Origin: Phanerochaete sordida | Lineage: Eukaryota > Basidiomycota > Agaricomycetes > Polyporales > Phanerochaetaceae | Assembly (NCBI GenBank): GCA_019973155.2 | Contig: BPQB01000018.1 | Coordinates: 1 to 64,000, forward strand | Reading direction: 5' to 3' | DNA: 64,000 bases | Shown: in pieces, positions 1-13,200 of the stretch | Numbering within the stretch: position 1 is the stretch's first letter | How the letters are laid out: the number at the start of each line of letters is the position of its first letter | Program-made: the position numbers and the translations under genes | Notes under the pieces: generated by a model | What the model saw: only the letters and a program-made list of their open reading frames with translations | Databases searched by the model: none | Told to the model about the DNA's origin: nothing

Positions 1-817
1 CGGGACATCCAGAAACGGAATGGGGGAGAGTCCCATGACCTGCGACAGACGCCCGACCAGCGCCTGTGAGCGTATATACGGAGAGAGAGCCCGGTTTCAT
101 AACCAATTCCCACAAGGGGAATCGGAATTTTGTCGTGAATTCGTGGCTTGTACTGTAACTTTCACTTCCACGTCCTCAGCCACCTGCATCAACACGAAGA
201 ATTTTCCACTTCAAGCAAAGCAGTCAAGCTTGCAAATCGAAGAGCCAGAGGTGTGTTGGAGATGGTAGGAAAATGCGAAGGACTCTCGCATGACCCCAGG
301 CTCCAACCTTCAACACGTTCGACACGCATTTCACTGGGCCGCGTGCGGGGCCCTTCAATGGACAGGCGGTAACTTGCATGTCTACTGATGTTCAAAAATA
401 TCCATTGATATTGATGCTTCATTTGGAGGGCGAGCACGATACCTGAGAAGGCATTTGTTTGTGCTTCGTCGCCCCAATGGGACAACTTCGAGACTGCTGG
501 GGCGCGGAGCCCAGTCGCGATGAACCTGTCTGTCCTTTGGAAACTGACCTGACAGAACCATTGTCATATCAGACATCTACGGCCGTATCCTGCACACATG
601 GGCAGTAGGACGTACGTAGAAAGCCAGAATGGGGACATGCGGTCGCCGCGCTGTATCCTCGTGTGACATACGCCACATCAAGCAGTATTTGTACCCGGAT
701 TGCTCGGACGCGCAAGGCATGAGGCTTACTCTTTCCACCACCTCACACAGGGCCCGCGGTATCAGGTATCTTAGCTGCCAGTGAACTAGTGAACCCGGTT
801 GCCACACATTCTTAGCT
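1..817. other. intergenic, no gene recognised
   Basis: Both strands hold only short open frames without a recognisable domain or plausible splicing partners. The last part is presumably the promoter and 5' leader of the BTB gene that begins at 818. Untranslated exons of a neighbour lying outside the window cannot be excluded. Confidence 0.5.
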
Positions 818-1796
818 ATGGACGCAGCTCACCTCACTCGTTGTGAGGAACTATGGTTCGAAGATGGCACAGTCGTGCTGCGGGCGGAAGATACCGTCTT
901 CCGCGTGTACAGAGGCATGCTGTGCAGACAGTCTTCTGTGTTCAAGGACCTCTTCGAGGTCCCTCAACCCGCGAATGGCGAGTGTTACGAAGGATGCCCA
1001 CTTGTTCACATGGAGGCAACTCCGGCGGAGGACTTGCGCGACATCCTCCTCGCTATACATGACGTAGAGTAAGCTCTCTTACACCATCCTCGTGCCAGAC
1101 AAGTAGCTTATCGTCCCCTGTAGCTGGCCAGAGTCCATCACCGACAACGGTGTCGCCCTCGCCGGGCTCCTCGAGCTCAGCAAGAAGTACGATTTCCCGA
1201 ACGTCCGGCAGCGCGTCACCAAGATCCTGCTCGCGACCTTCCCCACGACGCTCGCGATGTACGACGCCCTCAACGCGCACCACACCGTGTACACGGTCCC
1301 GAAGCGCCTCATCAGCACGATCCCCGAGCTCGTCGCGCTCGCGCGCGTGCTGCCGGGTACCGCGCCGCAGTTCCTGCCGTACACGCTCTGGAAGCTCATC
1401 CGCGCACCCGAGACGGACTGGGGCTTCGTCTTCGCAGGCGTCGAGGGCCGCGGCGGGCGCGTGTTCCTCCCGCCAAACCTCCAGCGCGCACTCGTGCAGG
1501 GGCGCATCGCGCTCTCGACCGCGTCGCGCACGACGGTCTTCCCGCAGCTCTTCGCGCCGACGCCGACGAACCTGCACTGCGACTGGCAGCGCCTGCGCCT
1601 GCTGCCCGCGATCATGAAGCCGGACGGGTACCTGGACCCCATCGTCGAGCAGCCGCTGGACGGGCTGTGCGAGAAGTGCAGGGAGGTGTTGAGGGAGGAG
1701 GCGAAGGTGGGCCGCGCTGTCGTGTGGAACAGGCTCCCGGATATGTTTGGTCTCGGGAGCTGGGATGACCTTGCAAGATCAGGGAACGAGGTGTAG
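818..1796 (+). CDS. BTB/POZ domain protein, copy 1
   Basis: Two coding exons, 818-1068 and 1124-1796, give 307 residues. The first exon encodes the start of a BTB/POZ fold: LWFEDGTVVLRAEDTVFRVY, then a LCRQSSVFKDLF stretch matching the hole-in-the-centre strand/helix pattern of fungal BTB proteins. Exon 2 continues with a LLELSKKYDF helix, typical of the BTB distal half, and a C-terminal region ending in a conserved WNRLPDMFGL stretch. BTB proteins usually dimerise and may act as CUL3 ubiquitin-ligase adaptors; that role is inferred here. A paralogue at 39024-40013 has the same intron position and phase (after the LHD tripeptide) and alignable sequence throughout. Exon 2 is strikingly GC-rich between about 1150 and 1640, unlike exon 1. 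No substrate-binding domain such as Kelch or MATH is visible. The family is large and mostly uncharacterised in Agaricomycetes. Confidence 0.85.
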
Positions 1797-2367
1797 GGCT
1801 GTGGTCGTGGCCCTTGTCTTTCTGAGACATGGGCACTGCCTAGCTCTAATCTGGAGCGAAGTGCCTGAGCTTGTGCGCTTCGCCGTTGCCCGTCCGCTCG
1901 CTATGCCATCCAAATATCCAATGCTCAGATTTTCTACTGTAGCCTAGTGTACTTTGCCTCTTTGCGCCCATGTGTGTACATTGTACTCTTACTGAGATTC
2001 GTTGGTTAGCGTAGATCGCTTGAGCACTTGTACTCTGTTGTAAAATGCTACCTCTTACCACAGGCTTGACGTCCAAGGCGACACCAGGCACACATAGGTG
2101 ATTGGAGAACCCCAGCAACATGCATCCCAGACGACACAGCATACTAGATTAACAACATAATACATATACGGGGAAACTATGGTAGACTCGGTGGCAAGGA
2201 ATGACGCCGCACACACGCACATACCACTGCAGTCCTCGACCTCTACAGGAGAAAAAGATGAGATAACAGAGCAACATGACGACAGTCCAGATTGTGAGAC
2301 GAGAGCAAGAAACGGCATGAGATGGCATGGGGCCGCGGGCAGTGGGGGCGCGGGCGAGACAGAAGGC
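1797..2367. other. convergent intergenic region
   Basis: This holds the 3' ends of the BTB gene (plus) and the PNS1-like gene (minus). Frames that cross it are antisense or out-of-frame readings of the low-complexity tail of the PNS1-like gene. I see no independent gene. Confidence 0.5.
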
Positions 2368-5007
2368 TCAGAAGAGATCAGACCCGGGGAACAGCTGCGA
2401 CTCCTCGACCTCTTCGTCCTCGCTATCTGGCGGCGGGTGGTGCAGCGAGATGTGCGGGACAGGCTCGCTCGCCTCCAGGTGGCTCTGCTCCTGCGGATGC
2501 CGCACGTCCGGCGACGACTGCGGCGAGAAGGGGTCCGTCGGGGAGCTCTCAAACGGATCAGGCGTCTCTTCGCGCGCCGCGGGCTCCAGGCGCGTGGTCC
2601 GCCGCGGCTCGTTAGTGCTGAGCTGCGGCTGAGGCTGCGGGACTGGCATCTGCGGCGCTGGTTGAACAGGACCTGTGCGACGCGGTTCTTGCGGCCGAGA
2701 CGGCTGTCTGGGATTGCTTGGGCGATTGGGCTGTGGCTGCGCTGGACGGCTGGGATTATCATACTCGAACTGCGCGAGGGCTTCAGCACAGGCTCCAGAG
2801 AAGATGACTGGACTCTACGAACCGTTTCAAACACCTCGTCTCGGTGCCTTGCGCCGATATCCTTGTCAATGCAGTAGCACATGTACAGAGTATCCGCCCT
2901 GTACGCATATTAGGAGATTGAAGCTAGGGTAATCACGCCGAAGACTTACGTGTCTTTCACAAGACCAACGCAGAACAACCCAACGAGTGCTGTGATAGCT
3001 CCTGCAAGCACAGCAGCAGCGAGTGCTTGATCAGGCGCGTTCAGGGTGTGTGCAACGAACAGGTAGGTCGTGAGTGAGAACGGGAAGGTCAAGGTCAAAG
3101 GGGCGACCGTGAGCATAGTAAGTGGGGCTGTCAACAGGTATTAGCGTGCTGCGTCGCAGGCAAATGTATGAAACGCTTACGTTCTGTCTTGAACTTCTGC
3201 CTGTACCTCGCCCCCGCAGAGGTCTCGACAGTGCTGGTGAGCGCACGAGCACGCCTCGCGCTGGGGAAGAACGCGTCGCCGGTGAGGCCGAGGTACACCA
3301 GAGCGTACGTGCTCAGGGTGTTCGTCACGTTCTCAAGATAGCTGACCAGCATCGCGGCGCCGACGGAGACGAAGCGCATATATGGCGGGAGGTACGCCGG
3401 GAGAGCGCGCAGGGCCATGCAAGTGAGCCCAAGGAGGCGGACGCCTGCCAGGATGAGCGCAGACAGGCAGATCGAACCGAGCGAAGGTTGTGTGGCACGG
3501 AAGAGCGCGGCGTGGATGGTGTGGGTCGATGTCGGCGGCGGTTGCGGAAGATCAGGGCTGGTGACACATGTGAGAACGTCGCGAATCGGATAGAGTATGT
3601 GAGCTTACTTTGCGAAGTACCACGACCCTACGACTCCAGCGCATGTCACCCGCAGCAGCCCTCGTCCGACGCCCCATGTCCAAAGCCAGACACACACCGT
3701 CCCTGCAATCGCCCAGTTTGCCCAGGAATAGACGTGCCATTCCCAACCCGTCGGCCTGTCGAGCGGATGCCGCGCGTATCCGACAAGCAGCAGGCGGAAT
3801 GCCAGAGTGGCAAAGGGCAGAGACACCAGCAGCTCAGCGAGTAGCACAGCCGGCGATAATGCGAGTAAGAACGGGTTGGCCACGAGTATGCGGGTTGTCA
3901 GGGTGAGTAGCGATGAGGCGGTGTGAATTTCCCGGGGAAGATGGACTAGTCGGCGAGCGGTGAGTAGGGAGAAGGCTAGTGGTATCAAGGCGAATAGGCG
4001 GAGGCTGGAGCCCATGAGCATTATCCGGGATGCAAAGCATAGAGGACTCACCCGACAGTCTCTCCCCATGTTGGCTCTGTATCTCCATCCCACATGAAAC
4101 TTCCGATGAACGCCCATACTGCAGATATGAATAGTGTCGCTGGAATGAACACCGACGTCACAACCATGACAGGCTTGACAAATATTCGTAGTAGGAGGAT
4201 GTGAGCATACGACACAGCCGCACTGAGGATGATGAGAATGGTCGTCAGAGGGACAGTGTGTAGCAGTGTGATGTAGGGCAGGATGGCTCCATGCTGGTCC
4301 TTCTTCGAGGGTCTACGGACCACGAAGAGCATCAACAGCGAGCAGAAGTAGCATACGCCCACGCCCGCCAGCCACGCAGAGATCCACGCGGAGTCGTTGT
4401 ACTTCCGGCGGCCCCTGGAGATGTAGCGCGGATCCGGGAGGGAGAACACGTCCGCAGCACCCGCGGGGCCGTCCCTGCGCAGCAGAGACTCGGTCAGCGA
4501 CAGATGCGGCGCCGTGCGCGGGGGCGGCGGCGGCTGCGCGAAGCGCGGCTGTTGCGGTGGAGGTGGAGATAATGGCGGGCTGAGCGTGCGCCGCGGCGGC
4601 GGACGCGAGTCCACGGAGGACGTCGAGAGCGGCGGCGACGGCGAGCGGAGCGGCGAGGCGTGCGCGAGCCAGCCCTTGCTGCCGCCGGGGTCCGAGGCGT
4701 CGAGCAGCCGGGTGGAGTGCGAGGGGCGCGGCACGCCCGCCTCCTCCTCGTCGAGGCGCAGGTACGGGTCGTCGTCGCTGTCGTCCGGGGCGTACATGTC
4801 GCGCACGGTGTGCCGGCTCATGTGCTCGCTCGCGCGGAGATGTGGGTCATCTAGGTCGTCGAGATCGGCATCGTGTGGGTTCCCCGCACGAGACCCGCCG
4901 TCAGATGTGAAGGAGAAGAACAAGGGCTGGGACGAGGACAGACTCGAGGATGCACCTTGCTGCCTGTTCAGAAACTGTGACGCATATGCAGCGAAGGACG
5001 CTGCCAT
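2368..5007 (-). CDS. PNS1: PNS1 / choline transporter-like (CTL) membrane protein
   Basis: Six exons on the minus strand (5007-4052, 4004-3609, 3557-3181, 3127-2950, 2898-2823, 2769-2368) encode 794 residues. Residues 1 to about 215 are acidic, proline/serine-rich and probably cytosolic. A run of hydrophobic segments follows, starting with SAWISAWLAGVGVCYFCSLL. Exon 3 encodes the segment LGSICLSALILAG and exons 4-5 the hallmark DTLYMCYCIDKD near the end of the membrane domain; both are typical of the Pns1/CTL (SLC44-like) family. The C-terminal tail of about 130 residues is proline/glutamine-rich, then acidic. The family is placed at the plasma membrane and linked to choline transport in animals, but the yeast substrate is unsettled. 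The exon 5 to 6 junction uses a GTTCGT donor and is the least certain splice site. A GC-rich patch covers about 4330-4780. Confidence 0.85.
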
Positions 5008-5413
5008 CGTCTGGGGGTTGTGGTGAAGAGATGGGAGAGTCTCCTGGCTTGAACCGCGGATGTGAGCTCGGGGCGCGCTCGATTACGTCCTCGCGGGTGT
5101 CAATCTTTTAGGTCCAGCTCTGCAGGCACGCTTTCGGGCCTCGAGAGAGTGAGCTGGAGAGGTGATAGCACAGGATAAATAGGTACAGGGAGGAAAGTGG
5201 TTGAAGTCCTAATGGAGTGTGCTCTCAACGACTAATTACGCCGCCTCGGCTTGAGTCACGCCTCTCGGTCACGAGCGGGACAGGGGGTGACTCCTGTCAC
5301 CGTCACACCGCGGGGCACCGCTTGCCCGCAGCGTCACACGGTCACCACCGCCAACGTCCACAGCACCCATAGCTTGAAGAAACACAAATTCCAGGTTCCG
5401 ATCCATAATATGG
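5008..5413. other. intergenic, promoter of PNS1-like gene
   Basis: Upstream of the PNS1-like gene and downstream of the oxidoreductase stop codon, both on the minus strand. No open frame or RNA gene is supported. Confidence 0.45.
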
Positions 5414-6802
5414 TTACAACTTGCTCCTAACTCCGTCATCATGTTTAACGCGAATGACGATCTTCCCAAAGTGATCCGCTTTGTGCAGCAGATTGAACCC
5501 CTCTTCCGCACTTTCGAGACCGTCCAGCAGATCTGACACCACCGGGACGATGCGATGCTCCGCCATAAACTCGGTGGCGTCGATGAGGTCTTGGTGCGAT
5601 CCCATGGTAGATCCTGCCCCGCGTCAGACACCGCCTAAGAAATGGGACCGTGAAACATACCGAGCAGCCGCTGATTCTTCAGGACCTCGCGCATGGTGAA
5701 GGTGATCTTCGGGCTCGCAGTCCTAGACAGCATTCAGCACCTAATAACTTAGCTTGTTAGAAATTACTTACATTCCGTAGACGACAACTCGGCCGCCACC
5801 CTTCAGGATCTTGCCGACTTGGCCCATGATCTCTCCGCCAGCCGAGTCGATGACCGCGCTCAGCTGTGCGCCCTTGCCGCTGTGCTGAACCAGCAGTTTG
5901 CCGAGCTGTGCAGGCCAGTCCTTATGCTTGTAGTTGACACCACCCTTGGCGCCCAACGCGAGGGCCTTTTTGATCTTCTCCTCGTTTCCGGAGGAGACAT
6001 AGACGTTGGCACCCTTGGCAACTGCGATCTGCAGCGCAACAAGAGCAACGCCGCCACCGATACCAGTGATGAGGACGTTATCGCCTTTCTGCACCTGGCC
6101 GTTGACGACGGTAGCCCTGCTCACATGTTAGCATGGTCTTTTGTGCGCGCTCGCGGTACTGACCTCCATGCCGTGACGGCACCTAGCGGCCAAGCAGCTA
6201 GGTGCTCGTCCTTCACGTGGTCTGGCGAACGGATGACTTGATCGCGTTCAACGGCAACGTACTGGCGGAAGGTGCCAATAGGTATGATACTGCCGCCTCC
6301 GAGGATAGAGAAGCTTCAAACGGTCAGTACAGTATAGATATGACTTCTTGCTTGTCGTACTTGGACTCTGGGGCCGCAGGGTCCTTCTCCCAGCCCCTCA
6401 TAGGGACGAGAAAGACGCGCTTCTGCAGCAAGGGGTCGTTCTTGTCCGCCGCGTCGACGACTACGCCAGCAGCATCCGCACCAAAGGTGCTTCCGATAGC
6501 GATGCCAGGGTACTGCCCCTTCCTGATCCACAGCTGCCGAGACAGCCCGTCAGTAGCCGTAGGAAGCGTTGGAATGCGCTACCTACATCTCTGTGGTTGT
6601 AGGCCACAGCATTGACCTTGACCAGTACCTCGCCCGGCTTGAGCTGGGGCATCGGCTGGTCCTCGAGTACCGCGTCATGGTACAGCGGCTTCCTCTCGGG
6701 CGGCGACTGCTTTATGACAAGGGCCTTGGTATGGCTGGGTAGCTGCGGCGATTATATGTCAGCGGCTTCATGCGCGAAAATAGCGCGACATACGCTAGAC
6801 AT
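5414..6802 (-). CDS. zinc-independent medium-chain dehydrogenase / quinone oxidoreductase-like
   Basis: Seven exons (6802-6794, 6742-6587, 6533-6361, 6313-6164, 6116-5772, 5722-5661, 5613-5414) give 364 residues. The first coding exon holds only three codons. Family features in order: the GEVLVKVNAVAYNHRD segment of the GroES-like substrate domain, FGADAAGVVVDAA, a GGGSIIPIGTFRQYV loop, and the Rossmann glycine motif ITGIGGGVALVALQIA with a following VYVSSGNEEK strand. The C-terminal HKADHFGKIVIRV is typical of YogA-like and other zinc-lacking MDR enzymes. The catalytic and structural zinc cysteine sets of alcohol dehydrogenases are absent, so a NAD(P)H-dependent quinone or enone reductase activity is likelier than zinc alcohol dehydrogenase activity. 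Cofactor preference cannot be settled by eye. It is divergently arranged with the WD40 gene at 7293. Confidence 0.88.
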
Positions 6803-7292
6803 GGTGAGAGTGCGGTTATATCTCAGAACAGAGCACGTTCTGAATCTCCTGCAACCGATGGTGAGCGAGCGAGGTGGAAAGAACATGCGCTGCTCTGGCT
6901 GACCTTGCAATGTATATAGTTGAGGCTTACCAACCCGGTCTCATGGATGTGGGCGAGTGGTTCGCTGCTCCATGCAGGTACGTCGGGAATGAGGCCAATA
7001 ACATGTTCAAGTTGTCCCCAAAGTCCGGTCGGCCGTGGGCTCTGGGGGAGCCGTCGGAAGACGTCATCGGCCCGGACGGTCTCACGCGCGGCGCTTGCCG
7101 GCTCGCACTCTTGCACCCAAATTTGTCAGTTGTTCTAGTTCAAGTCCTCGGTTCGAGCCCGCAGGCCTCCTAACAGTTTTCTACGCGTTGTGAGTGCTAT
7201 TTCAGCCGGAATATGGTGCGTTTTAACGTCTCGAAACAGCTTGCATAGGTCAGGCGAGAGCACTACCGCTCTGCCTCGAAAAGGGAACTTCC
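6803..7292. promoter_or_regulatory. divergent intergenic region (oxidoreductase / WD40 gene)
   Basis: This 490-bp interval separates the start codons of two divergent genes, so it should carry both promoters. Around 7140-7165 there is a B-box-like GGTTCGAGCCC, but no foldable tRNA surrounds it. I find no other specific motif. Confidence 0.4.
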
Positions 7293-10116
7293 ATGCCTCG
7301 ACAGCTGCGACAGCGTACGTCGCGGCCCAACTATGCGGCCCTCCTCCGCTTCGACGACGAGGACGACGAAGGCGGGCCCTCGAACATGGCGCCGCCCATT
7401 GACGACGACGCGGAAAGCGGCAGCGACTTCACACCAGCGCCGGAGGGCGACAAGCCCGAGGAAGAGTCCGCGGACGACGAGCTCGATGCAGATGCAGACG
7501 CAGACGACGACGAGAAAATGAGCGTCGTGCCCGCATCCGAGGACGAGGGATCCATCATCGCCTCCCAGCCGGTCTCGAAGATACAGAAGAAAGCGCCAAA
7601 GAAGCGAGTCTCGCTCGCGCCAGGCATCTCTGTCCGCCAACAGTCGACTGCTAACTCGACGCTGCCGAACACACATCACCGCCACAGGGCACTCCCTCTG
7701 TACCATCGAGCAGAAGGAGCCAGGGCAGAGCGTCTGGCATCCGCGCCGTCGCCGTTCACAGTCCCACCTGTGATTGCGACGACAGCCTATTCGGAGCAGC
7801 CTGCAGAGCCTCGAGTGCCGAAAGCATGGAGCTACAACGTCGGTCCCGGTCCACTGTGGGACCTGATGGAGGACCGAGGGTTCTTCAAGGAGGCTCCCTT
7901 CGATGAAGACGAGCGCGAGAGCGTTCGCCGTCCTCGAGTGCACGAACGCATCAAGATCAAGCACGAGACTGTGAGACGTTTGTCTGACGAGTATGTGGAC
8001 TATATGCGCACGTTTTGACGGTTTCTGACTACTGCAGCAAGAGAGGCCACGGTGTATCAAACCAAAGGGCAGATCAAGTGCTCCTTTGGACGATATCCTG
8101 ACCAAGAGCAGCTCGATGTGAAGGTATTCGATACGATACGCATGGGTGAGTCAGCCTTTGCCTACATTCGGCATCGCTGAATGTATGCGCAGACAAGTAC
8201 TTCCCAGAGGACGTGTCTCACGTTTTCAGCGCGGGTGCTCCGGTGTGGGCCTTGGACTGGTGCCCGGTTACACCTGACGGCCGAGACGGTGAGTTCTGGC
8301 ATGGGCGCGTACAGCATATAAACTAAGACTAGTGTAGCAATCCAGCAGCGACAGTATCTGGCTGTCGGACCGCTTCCTTCTCACGACTACGTCCCGCGCA
8401 TAGGAGTCAAGAGATGCAGTCCTGCGTGCATCCAGATATGGTCTGTGAACCCTACGCCGGTGTCCGAGGGGGCCTCGGCGGCGAATGGACGAGGCAAGAA
8501 GCACGACCCAGGGTTTATGCGCTGTGACATGGTGCTATGCATCGACTCAGGGCCAGCATACGAGTTGAAGTGGTGTCCGCTGCCCTCGCATGACTTGCTT
8601 CAGGTGACATTCCTCATGACGCTGAGTCTTCGTGTTCTGAATGCGGACATAGCCATCTGGTGATCCCCCAGAGCCGCCACGGAAGTTAGGCTTGTTAGCC
8701 GGAACGTTCGAAGATGGCTCGCTATGCGTATATGCGGTACCATATCCTCCGGATGTCTCTGGCGAGACAGAGCAAAATTCGGGTCCCGTGTACGGTGCGT
8801 TGCTCTCCCTCTGGTAGCTAGCTAGCAAAGTTGCGAGCTGATAGCATCTCAGTCAAGATTTCGGAGCCTCTTCTGCGCATAGCTTTGGAGGATACAGTAT
8901 GCTGGAGTCTAGACTGGGCCAATAGCGAGGTGTTGGCGATCGGGTGCACCAACGGTACGATACAGCCTTGCCTCATACTTATTCAAAACTCACTCCTTCG
9001 CTAGGTAACATCGCAGTATACAACATCGTCGACGCGATCAACAGCAAAGGTGCGACGTCTGGCTCCTGAGGAGATCAGCACTGGTGGCTTAGTGACGCCA
9101 GACCCCTTGCCATCCCACTTCTACAGTGCCCACCAGTCCGCCATCCGCGCGGTGACCTGGGTCCGGACCCCGACATACGATGCCGACGGAGAGGTCACGG
9201 CGGATGACCCCACGGTGATCATCAGTGCGGGGTACGACGGCGTGCAGCACGCCGTCGACCTACGCTGTCCAAGCGGGAACGACATCTCCCGGACCAGAGG
9301 TGCGTCGGCCATCATGCTATGCTACTTGAATAATTTATGCGAGCGCGAACAGATGCGATAAACCTTGTGCGCTTCTCGACATACTGCGGCGGGCACATCA
9401 GCGTCGACCAGGGTTATCTCAAGGCCATCTCACTCTCGCCGGTGCTCCTCAACAAAGGGCACACTATACTTGATCCTGAGGGACCCGTCTGGGTGAGTGC
9501 TGCTGTCTGTCTGTCTGAAAAGCCAGTCGGTGCTCATGGGATGCAGGACGTCGGGGCGTCAGACTACCATCCCCAGGTAGCGGCTGCAGTCGCAGATGGG
9601 AGCGTCATCACGACCAACACGATGCGCAACACCCGACGCGGTGGCTCAGTGGTAAGCTGCGCCCTCGCTTTTGACGTAGGGGCCGAATGATTCATACCCC
9701 GTGTCAGCCCTTCCTGTCGCACACGATCTACCAGTTAGACTACAACCGGAAGACGGGAGAGTACAGGATGGTCGACCATCTGAAGCCGAAGGTACGGCCC
9801 CTGTACGTCCGCTCTTCGCATGCACCTCTCACACCGTGCGTAGGAAGTTCCAAGGATTGGTGGCAAGAGCAGAGAGCCGCCAAAGGCGAGCGGCGCATGG
9901 TCGCCCGAGGTCAGCATCACCCGCGTAGCATGGAACCAGGGGAACGGCCTCGCGAACGCGTGCTGGCTCGCCTCCGCGACGGCCAGCGGACTCTGCCGCG
10001 TGGACTGGCTGTCCGGCAAGTGGCTCCAGGACAAGCTGCCGTACCGTAGTATCGAGGGTATACGTGGCGAGGTGGAGGTGGAAGATGAATCTGATGACGA
10101 CGACGACGATTATTGA
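7293..10116 (+). CDS. WD40 protein resembling TFIIIC subunit Tfc6/Sfc6 (GTF3C2-like)
   Basis: Twelve exons (7293-7990, 8042-8145, 8193-8288, 8338-8603, 8674-8794, 8853-8954, 9005-9049, 9093-9299, 9353-9492, 9547-9651, 9708-9791, 9844-10116) give 746 residues. The N-terminus is basic (MPRQLRQRTSRPNY), then strongly acidic, as in chromatin-bound WD40 proteins. Propeller blades are visible as SAGAPVWALDWCP, KLGLLAGTFEDGSL, VCWSLDWANSEVLAIGC, SAHQSAIRAVTWV and VIISAGYDGVQHAVDL. The APVWALDWCP and SAIRAVTW blades, and the order basic-acidic-WD40, recall the Tfc6/GTF3C2 subunit of TFIIIC, which recruits RNA polymerase III to tRNA genes. That identity is an inference from pattern only. The C-terminus is an aspartate run. 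Junctions 1/2 and 4/5 have alternative nearby acceptors. An apparent frameshift near 9050 is resolved by a 43-nt intron. Confidence 0.7.
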
Positions 10117-10256
10117 GACTGTCACCCCTGGTGTAATGGTCGTGCTGCTCGCAGATGTTTTACGAGTACTGAAGAACCAAGAATCAATTACGCCGTCCTG
10201 CGGGTATCTTCCAACGAGCTGGTGATGCGCGATTAAACACTAGTGTGTGAGGAAAT

Positions 10257-13200
10257 CTACTCTATATCCGAATCCGATTCATCCCCAGAAGCCTCCTTGC
10301 TATCCACCTCTTTCACTTCTTCCTGCTTTCCGAGCGCGCTGCTGCTCGGCATCCTGCTGGGACTCTGCGCGAACGAGAACGTGCTGCCCCTCGCGCCGAG
10401 GCCGAGCGCGAACAGCGACGCGGACGACGCGCGCTGCTTCGGCCCGGGGCGCAGCGGCGTGCCCATGCTCATCGACGAGAGGAACGTGCCCGTCTTCGGG
10501 AGCGCGGGCGCAGGCATGACGTGCACGGGCATCGGGATGCGGAGGCCGAGGCTCGCGAACGGGTCCGCGCCGTCGTCCGAGGGCGTCCGGCCGTGCGCGA
10601 GGAGCGGCGTCGACGGGCGGCGCGCGAGCGAGAAGGACGCCTGGCGCTGGCGCGGCGAGGTCATGACCGTGCCGAACGACGGCGCGGGGCTGACGGGGCG
10701 CGAGGGCGCGCTCGTACCGAGGATGCCGGCAGTCCAGGTTGACCACGATGCGTTCTTTGTGGGCGTGGTCGGCCGTGCGGCGTCGTCCGCGGTGATCTCG
10801 TATAGCGCTTTCTTGATCGACGCGATGTCGTGCTGGAGGTCGTCGAGCTTGCGAGAGAATTGAGTCATGGCTCGTGTTACTGCGCGGTCGGAGCCGTCGA
10901 CAAATGCACGAATATCCTCTTGGAGCTTGCTCTCGTCCATTTCTTCGTCCAGTGCGCCTGTCACAGAGATTAAGGTCTCATAGCCAGTAACGATGCGCTC
11001 TTCGTCGGCGACGCGGATCTCAAGCTCGACACGGGCATCCTCGTTGTAGTCGTCCAGCCGGTCGACGGAGGTACGAATGACGCTCGACATGTCGTGAGAG
11101 GATGGGAGAGAAGCAGCTTCTCTCTTGAGATCCTTGAGCGTTACATTACAATCATGGAAGGCCTTCTGAAGGTGTTGGTAGCGAGACTTGATGCTGTTGA
11201 GCTCTGCGAGAAGAGTTTGTTTATCATTTGCTGAAGAGGAATCGAGAGGTGGCGGTGGAGGCGTCTGCGCCGGGCTAAACAGCAAACTCTTCGGCTCAGA
11301 GAGGTCTGTGGTAGCTGCAGTATTCGTTCCATCGAGGACAGTGACTGGTACAATATCCGCGGAGACAGACGCGGCGACACGCGGCAGCTCTGCAGCTGTG
11401 TTGGGTTGGGCTTGGTGCGGAGCCGCAGTGTTCAGTGTTAAGACGACTGCAGAGTCCAGTCCAAGAGCTCGCGCATCATCCTGAAGCGGAACAGCATCTT
11501 TCGCGGGCGAACGGCCGTTTGTGTGCGGCTCTGAGTAGCCCGTCGTGGCCGAAGCAGAGACAGCTTCCTCACTCGTCTCCGTGGACGCAGGCGGTTTCAT
11601 ATCAGCGGCAGGTACCTCGTCCGCGATCGCGACCGTGATTTGTGGCTGAACCGCGAGCGCCTCGTCCACTGTCGCCTCTGGCTTTCCGTGAAGATCATGA
11701 GTGAGGGGCGGAGAAGAATGGCAAACGGAATGAGATGCGGGTATCGGTGCTTGGGTATCTGTCGGCTCCTTGGGGGTTGCAGGTGCGTGATCGAGGGGAG
11801 CTGGAGAGGGTATCATTGACGTTGTGGGCTGAGGTTGCGGAGCATCCGCAACAGTAGTCGACGAAGCGTCCACTCCGGACGCCGGGACTTCGGCAGTCTC
11901 AGCATTATGACTTGAGCTAACAGCCGACGGATTCGACTTGACGACCTGGCCTAAAGACACGGTCCGTGGGGGAGGTGCAGACAGTGCAAAGTTCCGAATG
12001 CCGTCTGCGGAGCCAGGGATGTCGAACCCGATTTCAGCAAGCTGGCGCTGAAGCTGCAATCTTCTCTCCGTCTCCTCGTTAAGTTCCTTCGTCATTGACT
12101 TTACAGCTTCCTGCGCGACAACTAGGCGAGCTATGGACGCTGGGGCGTTGCCGTCTGCATCGGGCTGGCCGTTGAGAGACTCCAGAAGGGTTTCTGCACC
12201 TTGCAGAACGTGCTCGAGGACGATTCGAAGCTTGACTTCGTGCTCTGAGTCCTCAAGAAGTGTGCGATCCATCGACTCCTTCGAACGGCGGAGCCATCTG
12301 CGCAGATTCTCCGCGAGACTCTCTTCGCGCGACAGAAACGATAGCCGTAGAGCGACCTCACGTCGACGTCCATAAGCTTCCCGGTTGATATCCTCCGACA
12401 ACTCGTCCAATGTGTTGCGTAACTTCTCCGCTTGGCGTCGCTCTGCAGATAACGCCTTCTGGAGGTACTCGACCTGGGCATTGAGTGTTGCCACTGCCGC
12501 AGTATGACGCGTCTTCATATTTTCCATAGCTTGCTGCAGGGAGTCGATCGTAGATTGCGAGAATTTCCTAGAGAACTATTGAGCGCGTGCCGCAGCTTTG
12601 CAGAAATAGCCACGAACATGTATCTCGAAACCATTTTCGTTGCGGTAGCATCATCTATCCTTTGCTTGTCGAGCTCGAGTAGCACTTGAGCAAGAGATTC
12701 ACGATCCGCTTCTGACCGCTTGCGCTCGACATCAAGCTTAGTCTTCAGAAACTCGTTCTCGTCCGAGAGCTTCGTGATATGTGAAGCAAGCTTCTCTGTC
12801 TCCGTGTGATGTTCGCCGAGCAGCCGTTGTAAGCCCAGCCTACCTTCCGCCAGGCTACTGACAAGGCTTGCGCTAGACTCTGTGGCACTCGCGGGTGTGG
12901 CGGGCGCATGCGGGGATGGAGGAGTCTTCGCTGGTCGCCCTTCCAGTGACCGTACAAGATCCGCGTATTCCTGAACGACCAGGTCCGCGAGCTTGCGGTC
13001 CTCTTCTGCTGCACGGACTCTGCGCTCGAGTTCGCGTTGCGTTTGGTGTTCGTGGTCAATCTGGATGTATGCCTGGACAGTCAGAGCGTGGGCTGCTTCT
13101 GAGTCTGACTGCGCAGTTTGCAGGTCGCTGCGAGCATGAGTGAGGTCCGTCGTGCGTTCGAGGAGCGTCGCTTCGGTAGACGTGAGCTGCTCGGAGAGGC

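Noticed and set aside
7080..7175. Possible tRNA around a B-box-like GGTTCGAGCCC
   Set aside because: The T stem would have only three pairs and no matching acceptor strand or A box lies at the right distance, so no cloverleaf forms.
9005..9100. Frameshift in the WD40 gene
   Set aside because: The change of frame near 9050 is explained by a 43-nt intron (9050-9092) with a GTGCGA donor and CTTAG acceptor that restores the propeller sequence.
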